NCBI GenBank assembly: GCA_002495225.1
Contig: DAEF01000028.1
Coordinates: 1 to 6,350, forward strand
Source of the DNA: Methanoregulaceae archaeon UBA288
Lineage (GTDB): Archaea; Halobacteriota; Methanomicrobia; Methanomicrobiales; Methanospirillaceae
Direction: 5' to 3'
DNA: 6,350 nt
The position numbers were made by a program, and so were the translations under genes. The first letter of the stretch is position 1. Every line of letters begins with the position of its first letter. Shown piece by piece: positions 1 to 5,326 of the stretch. A model generated the notes under the pieces. The model saw nothing but the letters and a program-made list of their open reading frames with translations, did not search any database and was not told where the DNA came from.

Positions 1-23
1 GTGGCTAGTTTGACACTATACCC

Positions 24-248
24 ATGAAGATCTACGTCCGAGAGCGAATCAAGATCGGGGAGGGCGTCCGCCAGCCCCGGTACATCATCCTCGCCGTCCA
101 GGGCGGGGATATGAAGGTCTACGGGCACCACTTCCGCAAGACCGAACTCGAACAGATGGCGAAGGACACCGGCGCCGACCCGGTCTATCTCGAGCCCATG
201 CCCGAGGAGGAGCGCGGATCGAGGAACCCGGAAGAGGCCGGGCACTAA
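24..248 (+). CDS. Small hypothetical protein, 74 aa
   Basis: I do not recognise a functional family. The 74-residue product starts MKIYVRERIKIGEG and has two beta-rich stretches (about 19-26 PRYIILAV and 30-34 MKVYG), then a charged helix (37-50, FRKTELEQMAKDTG) and a strand-like PVYL. The last 17 residues are acidic, low-complexity and probably disordered. There is no signal peptide, membrane segment or Cys pair, so it is probably a small cytosolic protein. From memory, similar short proteins starting MKIYVRER occur in methanogens, but I could not check this. The ATG has no Shine-Dalgarno in the 23 bases visible upstream, which suggests either a leaderless mRNA whose promoter lies off the left edge or a weak site. 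The next gene is 217 bases away, so it is probably its own unit. The sensible codon pattern and clean start and stop support a real gene. Confidence 0.7.
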   Translation: MKIYVRERIKIGEGVRQPRYIILAVQGGDMKVYGHHFRKTELEQMAKDTGADPVYLEPMPEEERGSRNPEEAGH

Positions 249-266
249 TCTTCTCTGCCGCCATCC

Positions 267-286
267 TCGATCGGCCCGGCGATCGA
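267..286. repeat. 7-bp perfect inverted repeat downstream of the small ORF
   Basis: TCGATCG (267-273) and CGATCGA (280-286) form a perfect 7-bp stem around the 6-base loop GCCCGG, 18 bases after the stop codon of the small gene. A pyrimidine-rich stretch (TCTTCTCT, 249-256) lies between the stop and the stem, but no T-run follows it. It could mark a 3' end or stabilise the mRNA. The rest of 249-465 shows no supportable ORF, tRNA or clear TATA element. Confidence 0.35.
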
Positions 287-465
287 TGCGGAAGCGCGCG
301 TCCTCATCCGGGCTTAGCGGAGCTCCGGCCTCGTCGTCCCGGGGTTCCGATACACCGCCCGCCTGAGGGGACGCACCGGCTCTTCGCCCGAGCTGGGGCG
401 CTCCTCCTCGACCGGCAGCCTCATCGTCGGTCCCGTGCCAGCAGATCCTGAGATTTCGTGGCCGT

Positions 466-1602
466 ATGACGATCACCGCCCCCTTTGCCGACCCCGACGC
501 GCGGCCGGAGATCGTCCGCGAGGCGGCCGGCGCGGTCGGCAACTTCGGCACGGTCCTGCCCCTCCTCTTCGGCGTGGTCCTCGCAACCGGGATCGCGCCG
601 GGCCCGGCCCTCCTCTTCTTCGGCCTCTGGTATATCGTCGCGGGCCTCGTCTACCGCCAGCCGATCCCGATCGAGCCGATGAAGACCGTCGCCGTGGTCG
701 CGATCGCGGGCCAGGCGACCGCCGGGGAGGTGGTCGCGGGCGGGATCCTCCTCGGCGCGCTCTTCCTCGCCCTCGGCCTTTCCGGCTGGATCGACCCGAT
801 CGTGGCCCGCATCCCGGTCCCGGTCACGCGCGGGGTCCAGCTCGGCCTCGCCCTCCTCCTCGCCCGCTCGGCCGTGACGTACGGGCTCGCGGACCCGGTC
901 CTCGCCGTCGCGGGCGTCGCGGTCGTCGGCGCGTTCGCGCTGGTCCGGCGCCGGTGGGCGGTCCCGGATTTCTCGGCCCTCCTCGTCCTCGCGCTCGGCC
1001 TCGCGCTCGTGGCCCTCGGCGGGGGAATGTCGGCGCCGGCCGTTCCCCTGCCATACCCTGTCCTGCCCGGGTTTGGGGACTGGCTCCCGGCCCTCGTCGT
1101 GCTCGTGCTCCCCCAGGCCGTGCTGACCCTCACGAACTCGATCGCGGCGACCGAGCTCCTGGCCCGCGACCTCCTCCCGCGGCCCCCGACGGCCGGCCTG
1201 CTCTCGAAGATGATCGGGGCCATGAACCTGGTCGCGGTCCCGCTCGGCGGGATCCCCATGTGCCACGGCGCGGGGGGACTCGCGGCCCAGTACCGGTTCG
1301 GCGGCCGCACGGGCTGGTCGAACGCGATCGCCGGGCTCGTGCTGGTCATGATCGCGGTCGCGGCCGGCACCCCGGCGGCGGTCGCGCTCTTTCCGACGGG
1401 CCTCCTCGCCGCCCTCCTCCTGGCCGTCGCCCTCGAGCTCGCCCGCGCGGGCCTCCGGACGGACGCCCCCGTCCCGACCCTGGTGGTGGCCCTGGTCTCG
1501 ATCGTCACCTCCCTGACGATCGGGTTCGTCGTGGGCTGGGCCGTCCTCCTGGCCCTCGCCCGCATAAAGCCGAAGCAGCCCAGGTTTTCGGAACTTGTTT
1601 AA
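466..1602 (+). CDS. MOT1-type putative molybdate/sulfate transporter
   Basis: This is an integral membrane carrier of 378 aa, predicted to move molybdate (possibly sulfate or tungstate) across the cytoplasmic membrane. Two hallmarks of the MOT1 family (the SulP-related family of plant and algal high-affinity molybdate transporters) are visible: QPIPIEPMKTVAVVAI at residues 65-80 and PMCHGAGGLAAQYRFG at 264-279. The half-conserved AVLTLTNSI lies at 218-226. About ten hydrophobic segments can be seen, for example near 26-62, 74-105, 122-137, 143-160, 168-186, 206-225, 285-300, 303-325 and 337-366. There is no C-terminal STAS domain, as expected for MOT1 rather than classical SulP proteins. The length fits the family. 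The ATG at 466 is the first good start and the N-terminus lines up with family starts, but the Shine-Dalgarno is weak. The gene ends 39 bases before trmO and lies close to a tungstate ABC operon, which favours an oxyanion role. Substrate choice between molybdate, tungstate and sulfate cannot be read from the sequence. Confidence 0.88.
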   Translation: MTITAPFADPDARPEIVREAAGAVGNFGTVLPLLFGVVLATGIAPGPALLFFGLWYIVAGLVYRQPIPIEPMKTVAVVAIAGQATAGEVVAGGILLGALFLALGLSGWIDPIVARIPVPVTRGVQLGLALLLARSAVTYGLADPVLAVAGVAVVGAFALVRRRWAVPDFSALLVLALGLALVALGGGMSAPAVPLPYPVLPGFGDWLPALVVLVLPQAVLTLTNSIAATELLARDLLPRPPTAGLLSKMIGAMNLVAVPLGGIPMCHGAGGLAAQYRFGGRTGWSNAIAGLVLVMIAVAAGTPAAVALFPTGLLAALLLAVALELARAGLRTDAPVPTLVVALVSIVTSLTIGFVVGWAVLLALARIKPKQPRFSELV

Positions 1603-1604
1603 TC
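1595..1604 (+). promoter_or_regulatory. Possible TATA-like element ahead of trmO
   Basis: The junction between the transporter and trmO is a local AT-rich dip in a very GC-rich block. TTGTTTAATC sits across the stop codon of the transporter, about 40 bases before the trmO ATG, and could act as an archaeal box A giving a start near 1625. No convincing BRE precedes it, and co-transcription with the transporter is equally plausible. Confidence 0.25.
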
Positions 1605-1641
1605 TTTGAGGGGAGTACATCGTATTCGTGACGGTGCTCTC

Positions 1642-2151
1642 ATGATCGATGATACAAACGCTGTCGTCCTCCGGCCGATCGGGTACATCCGGTCCCCGTT
1701 CGCCGACCCGGTCGGCATGCCGATCCAGCCCGCAGCCGCGCGAGGGGTGCGCGGCGCGGTCGAGCTGCTGCCCGAGTTCCGCGACGGTCTCGCCGACCTC
1801 GAGGGGTTCGACCGCGTGATCCTGCTCTACCACTTCCACCGGTCCGAGGGCTACGCCCTGCGGGTCGTGCCCTTCCTCGACGACTGCGAGCGCGGGGTCT
1901 TCGCGACCCGCGCCCCCCGGCGGCCGAACCCGATCGGCCTCTCCGTGGTCCGGCTCGTCGCGGTCGAGGGGTGCCGGCTCGTGGTCGAGGACGTCGACGT
2001 CCTGGACGGGACGCCCGTTCTCGACATCAAGCCCTATGTCCCCTCGTTCGACGCGTACCCGGACGAATGCGACGGGTGGTTGGGCAACCGTGTGGGCGAT
2101 GTCCGGAGGGCCCGGGCGGACCGGCGGTTCGCCGGCCGCTCGGAGCGGTGA
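1642..2151 (+). CDS. trmO: tRNA (N6-threonylcarbamoyladenosine37-N6)-methyltransferase TrmO
   Basis: TrmO (TsaA/YaeB, UPF0066 family) uses S-adenosylmethionine to methylate N6 of t6A at position 37 of certain tRNAs (tRNA-Thr in E. coli), giving m6t6A and tuning codon reading. The 169-residue product shows the family landmarks in order: LRPIGYIRSPF (10-20), GFDRVILLYHFHR (55-67), the signature VFATRAPRRPNPIGLS (87-102) and DVLDGTPVLDIKPYVP (119-134). The last 20 or so residues are an Arg-rich tail without recognisable motifs. The length suits the single-domain archaeal form, which lacks the extra C-terminal domain of E. coli TrmO. I chose ATG 1642 because it follows GGTG by seven bases and places the RPIGYIRSP strand correctly. 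An in-frame TTG at 1606 would add 12 non-conserved residues. The stop overlaps the next start by one base (TGATG), so the two genes are translationally coupled. The exact tRNA target in this organism is unknown. Confidence 0.87.
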   Translation: MIDDTNAVVLRPIGYIRSPFADPVGMPIQPAAARGVRGAVELLPEFRDGLADLEGFDRVILLYHFHRSEGYALRVVPFLDDCERGVFATRAPRRPNPIGLSVVRLVAVEGCRLVVEDVDVLDGTPVLDIKPYVPSFDAYPDECDGWLGNRVGDVRRARADRRFAGRSER

Positions 2152-3083
2152 TGGCGACCCATCTTTCGGGGGCCGGGCGCGGTCCGGACCCGTACGCCGA
2201 TGCAATCGACTGGGGCGCGGTCTGGACAGCGCGGAAGATGCGGCATCTCGCGGTCCCGGGCTTCCGCGAGGGGCCGGGGTTCTTCCAGCAACCGGCGAAC
2301 GTCGAGCGGTTCTTCTCGCGGCGGTCCGCCCCGAACCCCCGGTTCGAGCGGCAGCTCGCCCTGCTCCGGGCCCGGCCGGGCAACGCCGTCCTGGACATCG
2401 GCCCCGGCCCGGGAGACCTGGCGATCCCGCTCGCGGCCGCCGGCCGCCGCGTGGTCGCGGTCGAGCCGGCCGGGCCCATGCGCGAGCTCCTCGCCCGGAA
2501 CGCGGCCGCCGCGGGGGTCGAGATAGAGGTGGTCCCGTCGGCCTGGGAGGATATCGGCCCCGCCGACCTCGGCGGCCCGTTCGATCTCGTGATCGCCTCG
2601 TACTCGCTCTCGATGGTCGACATCCGTGCGGCCCTCGAGAAGATGCATGCGGTCTGCTCGGGCGAGGTCCACCTCTGGTGGTTCCTGACCCCGCCGCCGT
2701 GGGGGCGAGTCCTCGAGGACCTCTGGCCCGCGGTTCACGGCGCGGCGTACCACCACGAGCCCATGGCCGGGTGCCTCTTCAACGTCCTCCTCCAGATGGG
2801 GCTGTACCCCGCCGTCGAGCCCGAATTCACGGGGGGCGTGCACCGGTACGGCACGCTCGACGAGGCCGTGGACGAGTTCGCCCACCGCGTGAACCGGCGG
2901 GACGGCACGTACGACGCGGTGATCCGGGAGGTGGTCCGGCGCCTTTTCCGGGAGGAGGGCGACGGGACCCGGGTCCTCGACTACCCGAGCTGGCAGGCCC
3001 ACCTCTGGTGGAGCGCTCGCGACCAGGCCGTATCAGGGGGGTCTACCCTGTCTACTGAACGCCCCCCGATCGGGGGTGCGTGA
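2151..3083 (+). CDS. Class I SAM-dependent methyltransferase, substrate unknown
   Basis: A 310-residue soluble protein with a Rossmann-type SAM-binding core. Motif I is VLDIGPGPGDLAIPLA (80-95). The acidic end of strand 2 is VVAVEP (101-106, E105 expected to bind the ribose). AWEDI (131-135) and FDLVIASYSLSM (144-155) follow as the later SAM-contact and motif IV regions. An N-terminal IDWGAVW (19-25) and a Trp- and His-rich C-terminal half (LWWF 175-178, LWPAVHGAAYHHEP 191-204, NVLLQMGLYP 211-220) probably form the substrate pocket. From memory this pattern matches a group of uncharacterised methanogen methyltransferases often found beside metal-uptake ABC transporters. That recall is unverified, and it does not reveal the methyl acceptor. 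The ATG at 2151 follows GGAG (2142-2145) with a five-base spacer and overlaps the trmO stop by one base. The last 19 residues (292-310) look like an unconserved extension encoded over a run of hairpins. The TGA overlaps the next gene in the same TGATG manner. Confidence 0.85.
   Translation: MATHLSGAGRGPDPYADAIDWGAVWTARKMRHLAVPGFREGPGFFQQPANVERFFSRRSAPNPRFERQLALLRARPGNAVLDIGPGPGDLAIPLAAAGRRVVAVEPAGPMRELLARNAAAAGVEIEVVPSAWEDIGPADLGGPFDLVIASYSLSMVDIRAALEKMHAVCSGEVHLWWFLTPPPWGRVLEDLWPAVHGAAYHHEPMAGCLFNVLLQMGLYPAVEPEFTGGVHRYGTLDEAVDEFAHRVNRRDGTYDAVIREVVRRLFREEGDGTRVLDYPSWQAHLWWSARDQAVSGGSTLSTERPPIGGA
3034..3076. repeat. Overlapping hairpins covering the zinc-ribbon gene RBS
   Basis: Three small stems compete here. 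CAGGG (3034-3038) can pair with CCCTG (3046-3050). The six Gs at 3036-3041 can pair with the six Cs at 3062-3067. CCCCC (3063-3067) can pair with GGGGG (3072-3076) around GATC, a perfect 14-base palindrome. The G5 arm is part of GGGGGTG, the only Shine-Dalgarno-like sequence ahead of the ATG at 3083. The last stem would hide that site and the G6/C6 pairing would free it, although ribosomes finishing the upstream gene would also melt it. A regulatory role is an inference. Confidence 0.4.
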
Positions 3084-3379
3084 TGGGCACGCGCCGCGAG
3101 TTCGCCTGCCCGGCCTGCGGGTACTGGGCCGCGGTCTCGGGGGGAGACGACTGCGGCTTCTTCGTCGCGACCCGCACGGTGGTCTGCTCCCGCTGCAGGG
3201 AGGTCGTGGACGTGATCAGCTCGGAGACCCCCTGGGACCCGGGGAGCAGCGCGTCCTTCTGCTTCCTCCGCTGCCCCACCTGCGACGGCATGGTCCGCTC
3301 GTGGCGTGACCGGGCCTGCCCGCGCTGCGGGGGCCGGATGGAGCTGGATCCCGCCGGCATCGTGCTCCACTGGGACTGA
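3083..3379 (+). CDS. Small double zinc-ribbon protein, 98 aa
   Basis: No named family is recognised. The protein carries four CxxC knuckles: C9/C12 (CPAC), C35/C38 (CSRC), C64/C67 (CPTC) and C79/C82 (CPRC). These probably pair as two zinc ribbons (9/12 with 35/38, and 64/67 with 79/82). Extra cysteines at 24 and 60 are not in knuckles. A Gly/Asp turn, VSGGDDCG (18-25), sits in the first ribbon loop. There is no membrane segment, so a cytosolic protein that binds nucleic acid, protein or metal is plausible, and the job stays open. I chose ATG 3083, which overlaps the methyltransferase stop by one base. A GTG directly before it (3080) would only add one Met. The candidate Shine-Dalgarno GGGGGTG (3072-3078) lies in a palindrome. 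Being last in the trmO-methyltransferase cassette suggests it serves with one of those enzymes. The gene is followed by the convergent tup operon. Confidence 0.8.
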   Translation: MGTRREFACPACGYWAAVSGGDDCGFFVATRTVVCSRCREVVDVISSETPWDPGSSASFCFLRCPTCDGMVRSWRDRACPRCGGRMELDPAGIVLHWD

Positions 3380-3381
3380 GC

Positions 3382-3396
3382 CGAGGCGGCCCCTCG
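3382..3396 (+). terminator. Small hairpin after the plus-strand operon
   Basis: CGAGG (3382-3386) pairs with CCTCG (3392-3396) around a five-base CGGCC loop, beginning three bases after the stop of the zinc-ribbon gene. No T-run follows, and oligo-T is the usual archaeal termination signal, so this is only a candidate 3'-end structure in the 60-base convergent gap. Confidence 0.25.
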
Positions 3397-3426
3397 CCGG
3401 CCCGCACCCCGACGGAGTCGCTCCGC

Positions 3427-3439
3427 GCCGCTGCGCGGC
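3427..3439 (-). terminator. Small hairpin at the 3' end of the tup operon
   Basis: GCCGC (3427-3431) and GCGGC (3435-3439) form a 5-bp GC stem with a TGC loop, immediately after the tupC stop read leftward. It lacks a T-run in either direction. With the hairpin at 3382-3396 it makes the gap between the converging operons structured, but real termination here is unproven. Confidence 0.25.
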
Positions 3440-4537
3440 TCACGGCTCGAGCATCTTCGCCGGCAGAACATGGACGACCCGCGGCCGAAAGGCGACGAAG
3501 GCCGTCATGTCCGTGTCGAACTCCCGCTCCGCCTCGAGCCGCGCGGTCATCCGGACCATGAGCGAGAATCCCCCGCAGTCGACCATCATGCCGACGTAGG
3601 GACCGTTCGACTCGATGCTCGTGATCGTGCCGGGGAAGACGTCCCGCGGATGGCCCGCTGGCTCCTCCCGCAGGAGGTCGATGTCCTCCCCCCGGATGAG
3701 AACGTCCACGTCGTCTGTCCCGTCGGTAACGACCCTCTTGGACAGGATCGTGTGCCCGTTCACCTCCACCTCGGTCAGGTCGTCGCCCCTCGACAGGATC
3801 CGTCCGCGGAGTATATTCTCGATCCCTACGAACGAGGCGATGGCCCGCGACCTCGGGGATTGGAAGACCTCTCTCGGCGGGCCGACCTGCGCGATCCGTC
3901 CCTCGATCATCACGGCGACCCTGTTCGAGAGGCGCTGCCCCTGGAGCAGGTCGTGGGTGTTCATCACGACCGTCATCCCGTGCTCCTGGTTCATGGCCCG
4001 GACAATCCGCTCGATCGTGGCCGTGGAGGTCGGGTCGAGGTTGGCTGTAGGCTCGTCCAGGAGGAGGACCTCCGGCTGGGTGATCAGGACGCGCGAGAGC
4101 GCCACCCGTTGCTGCTCACCCCCGGAAAGGTCGCGGGCCTGACTCGTGATGTACTGCGAGAGCCCGACGGCCTTCAGGGCGTCGCGCACCCGCCGCTCGG
4201 TCTCCCGGCGGTCCAGCCTACGGTACTGTAGCCCCAGGGCGACGTTCTGGTAGACGCTCGTGTTGAAGACGATCGGCTTCTGGAAGAGCATCCCCATCCG
4301 GCGCCGGAGCTTCAGGGAACGGCCCTCGTCCCGCGCGTTCTCACCCAGGACGGTGATATCGCCAGACGTCGGCGGCTCGATCAGGTCGAGGAGGCGCAGG
4401 AGCGTGCTCTTCCCGGACCCGCTGGGCCCGATGATCCCCAGGATCTCCCCCTCGCGTACGTCGAGGTCGATCCCCTCCAGCACCTGCAGATCGCCGTAAG
4501 CCTTTGAGACCCCCCGGGCCGTGATCAGGTTCGTCAT
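3440..4537 (-). CDS. tupC: Tungstate ABC transporter ATPase TupC with C-terminal TOBE-like region
   Basis: This is the ATP-hydrolysing subunit of the tungstate importer. It works at the inner face of the membrane with the TupB permease. The nucleotide-binding domain (about 1-235) is complete: Walker A GPSGSGKST (37-45), Q-loop Gln86, signature LSGGEQQR (137-144), Walker B LLLDEP (158-163), D-loop ANLDP (165-169) and switch His195 in NTHD. Residues about 238-365 form a second region with two beta-rich repeats (GIENILRGRIL near 238-248, and GTITSIESNGPYVGMMVDCG near 303-322). These look like the TOBE/MOP-type oxyanion-binding domain of ModC and WtpC. Bacterial TupC proteins are usually shorter and lack this, so the 365-residue length is notable. 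The ATG overlaps the tupB stop by four bases (ATGA). A weak GGTG (minus strand, 4549-4546) sits eight bases upstream, so translation is probably coupled to tupB. The ATPase role is certain. Tungstate specificity comes from the TupA neighbour. Confidence 0.9.
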   Translation of the reverse strand: MTNLITARGVSKAYGDLQVLEGIDLDVREGEILGIIGPSGSGKSTLLRLLDLIEPPTSGDITVLGENARDEGRSLKLRRRMGMLFQKPIVFNTSVYQNVALGLQYRRLDRRETERRVRDALKAVGLSQYITSQARDLSGGEQQRVALSRVLITQPEVLLLDEPTANLDPTSTATIERIVRAMNQEHGMTVVMNTHDLLQGQRLSNRVAVMIEGRIAQVGPPREVFQSPRSRAIASFVGIENILRGRILSRGDDLTEVEVNGHTILSKRVVTDGTDDVDVLIRGEDIDLLREEPAGHPRDVFPGTITSIESNGPYVGMMVDCGGFSLMVRMTARLEAEREFDTDMTAFVAFRPRVVHVLPAKMLEP

Positions 4538-5244
4538 CGCTGCTGCACCAGGTTCAGGGCGACGTTCACGAGCAATGCCACGCCGAGAAGAATGATCCCG
4601 AGCGCGATCGAGAGGGTGAAGTTCCCCATCGAGGTGTTGAGCGAGATCGCCGTCGTCAGCACGCGGGTGTACCCCCGGATGTTGCCGCCCACCAGCAGCA
4701 CGGTCCCCACCTCCGCGATGGCCCGCCCGAACCCGATCAGGACGGCGGTGAAGATGGCAAACCGCACCTCCCGGAGAACGGTCCAGATCGACTGGAGCGT
4801 GCTGGCTCCCATGGAGATGATGGTATAGCGCATCTCCCGCTCGATATTGCTCATGGCCGCGACGGTGAGACCGGTGATCAGGGGGATGATCAGGAGTGTC
4901 TGGGCCACGATCATGCCCTGGGGCGTGAAGAGGAGCCCCAGGAAACCGAACGGGCCGTTCCGCGAGAGGAGGAGGAAGGCAACGAGCCCGACGATCACTG
5001 TCGGCATCGCATAGAGCGTCTGGAGGGTGTTGATCACACCTCGCTTGCCGCGGAAATCCTTGAAGTAGATGAGCGCCCCGAGCGGGAGGGCGATCAGGGA
5101 GGCGAAGAAGGTGGCGGTGAGGGAGACGGTGAGCGAACGGATCGTGATCTCCACCACGGTGGGATCGAGGGTGATGATCAGCCGGATGGCCTCGATGAAC
5201 CCCTGGATGATCTCGTTATCCTCGATACCCGACTGCAGGAGCAT
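4534..5244 (-). CDS. tupB: Tungstate ABC transporter permease TupB
   Basis: This is the membrane subunit that forms the tungstate channel with TupC. At 236 aa it has the usual TupB length. Hydrophobic segments are visible around 36-60, 75-95, 110-131, 163-187 and 209-232. The cytoplasmic coupling (EAA-type) loop is at about 139-160, with the conserved glycine in SMGAS (144-148). It is followed by the family-typical GFGRAIAEVGTVLLVGGNI (171-189). YAMPTVIVGL (78-87) is also characteristic of this permease group. The start is well decided: GGAGGTG (minus strand, 5256-5250) lies five bases before the ATG, the best Shine-Dalgarno in the window. Tungstate is used rather than molybdate by analogy with bacterial TupABC, where the binding protein prefers tungstate. 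The gene follows tupA after an 82-base gap and overlaps tupC. Confidence 0.92.
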   Translation of the reverse strand: MLLQSGIEDNEIIQGFIEAIRLIITLDPTVVEITIRSLTVSLTATFFASLIALPLGALIYFKDFRGKRGVINTLQTLYAMPTVIVGLVAFLLLSRNGPFGFLGLLFTPQGMIVAQTLLIIPLITGLTVAAMSNIEREMRYTIISMGASTLQSIWTVLREVRFAIFTAVLIGFGRAIAEVGTVLLVGGNIRGYTRVLTTAISLNTSMGNFTLSIALGIILLGVALLVNVALNLVQQR

Positions 5245-5249
5245 TATCG

Positions 5250-5256
5250 CACCTCC
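5250..5256 (-). promoter_or_regulatory. Strong ribosome binding site of tupB
   Basis: Read on the minus strand this is GGAGGTG, a near-perfect complement to the archaeal 16S rRNA 3' end, five bases ahead of the tupB ATG. It fixes that start. It contrasts with tupA, which has no such site, so the two genes of one operon appear to start translation by different routes. Confidence 0.75.
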
Positions 5257-5326
5257 CCTGTCACCATCCCGGCTCCACGATCCGGTCCCCTATCACTGCC
5301 TCCCTTCGTCTCTCCCTCCGATGGGC

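Noticed and set aside
310..366. tRNA-like look (GGGGTTCCGATAC) in the gap before the transporter
   Set aside because: The T-loop has an extra base, no matching acceptor or anticodon stem could be folded by eye, and flanking stems do not pair.
249..465. Possible C/D box guide RNA because of two CTGA tetramers
   Set aside because: No RTGATGA C box is present at suitable spacing, and CTGA is common by chance.
435..1631. A 398-codon plus-strand frame overlapping the transporter
   Set aside because: The product is Pro/Arg-rich noise, and the other frame (466-1602) carries the MOT1 signatures and membrane segments.
1606..1641. Upstream TTG start for trmO adding 12 residues
   Set aside because: TTG is rare as a start, the added residues MRGVHRIRDGAL do not resemble family N-termini, and ATG 1642 has a GGTG at suitable spacing.
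421..2205. A 594-codon open frame on the minus strand, antisense to the transporter and trmO
   Set aside because: Its product is Arg/Asp/Glu/Gly low-complexity without family motifs. It arises because the high-GC third positions of the plus-strand genes remove stops from the antisense frame. It also crosses two real genes and their gap.
5245..5326. Attenuator or terminator between tupA and tupB
   Set aside because: The 82-base gap is purine-rich on the coding strand, shows only 4-bp CCGG self-pairing and has no T-run. Only the tupB ribosome site is convincing.
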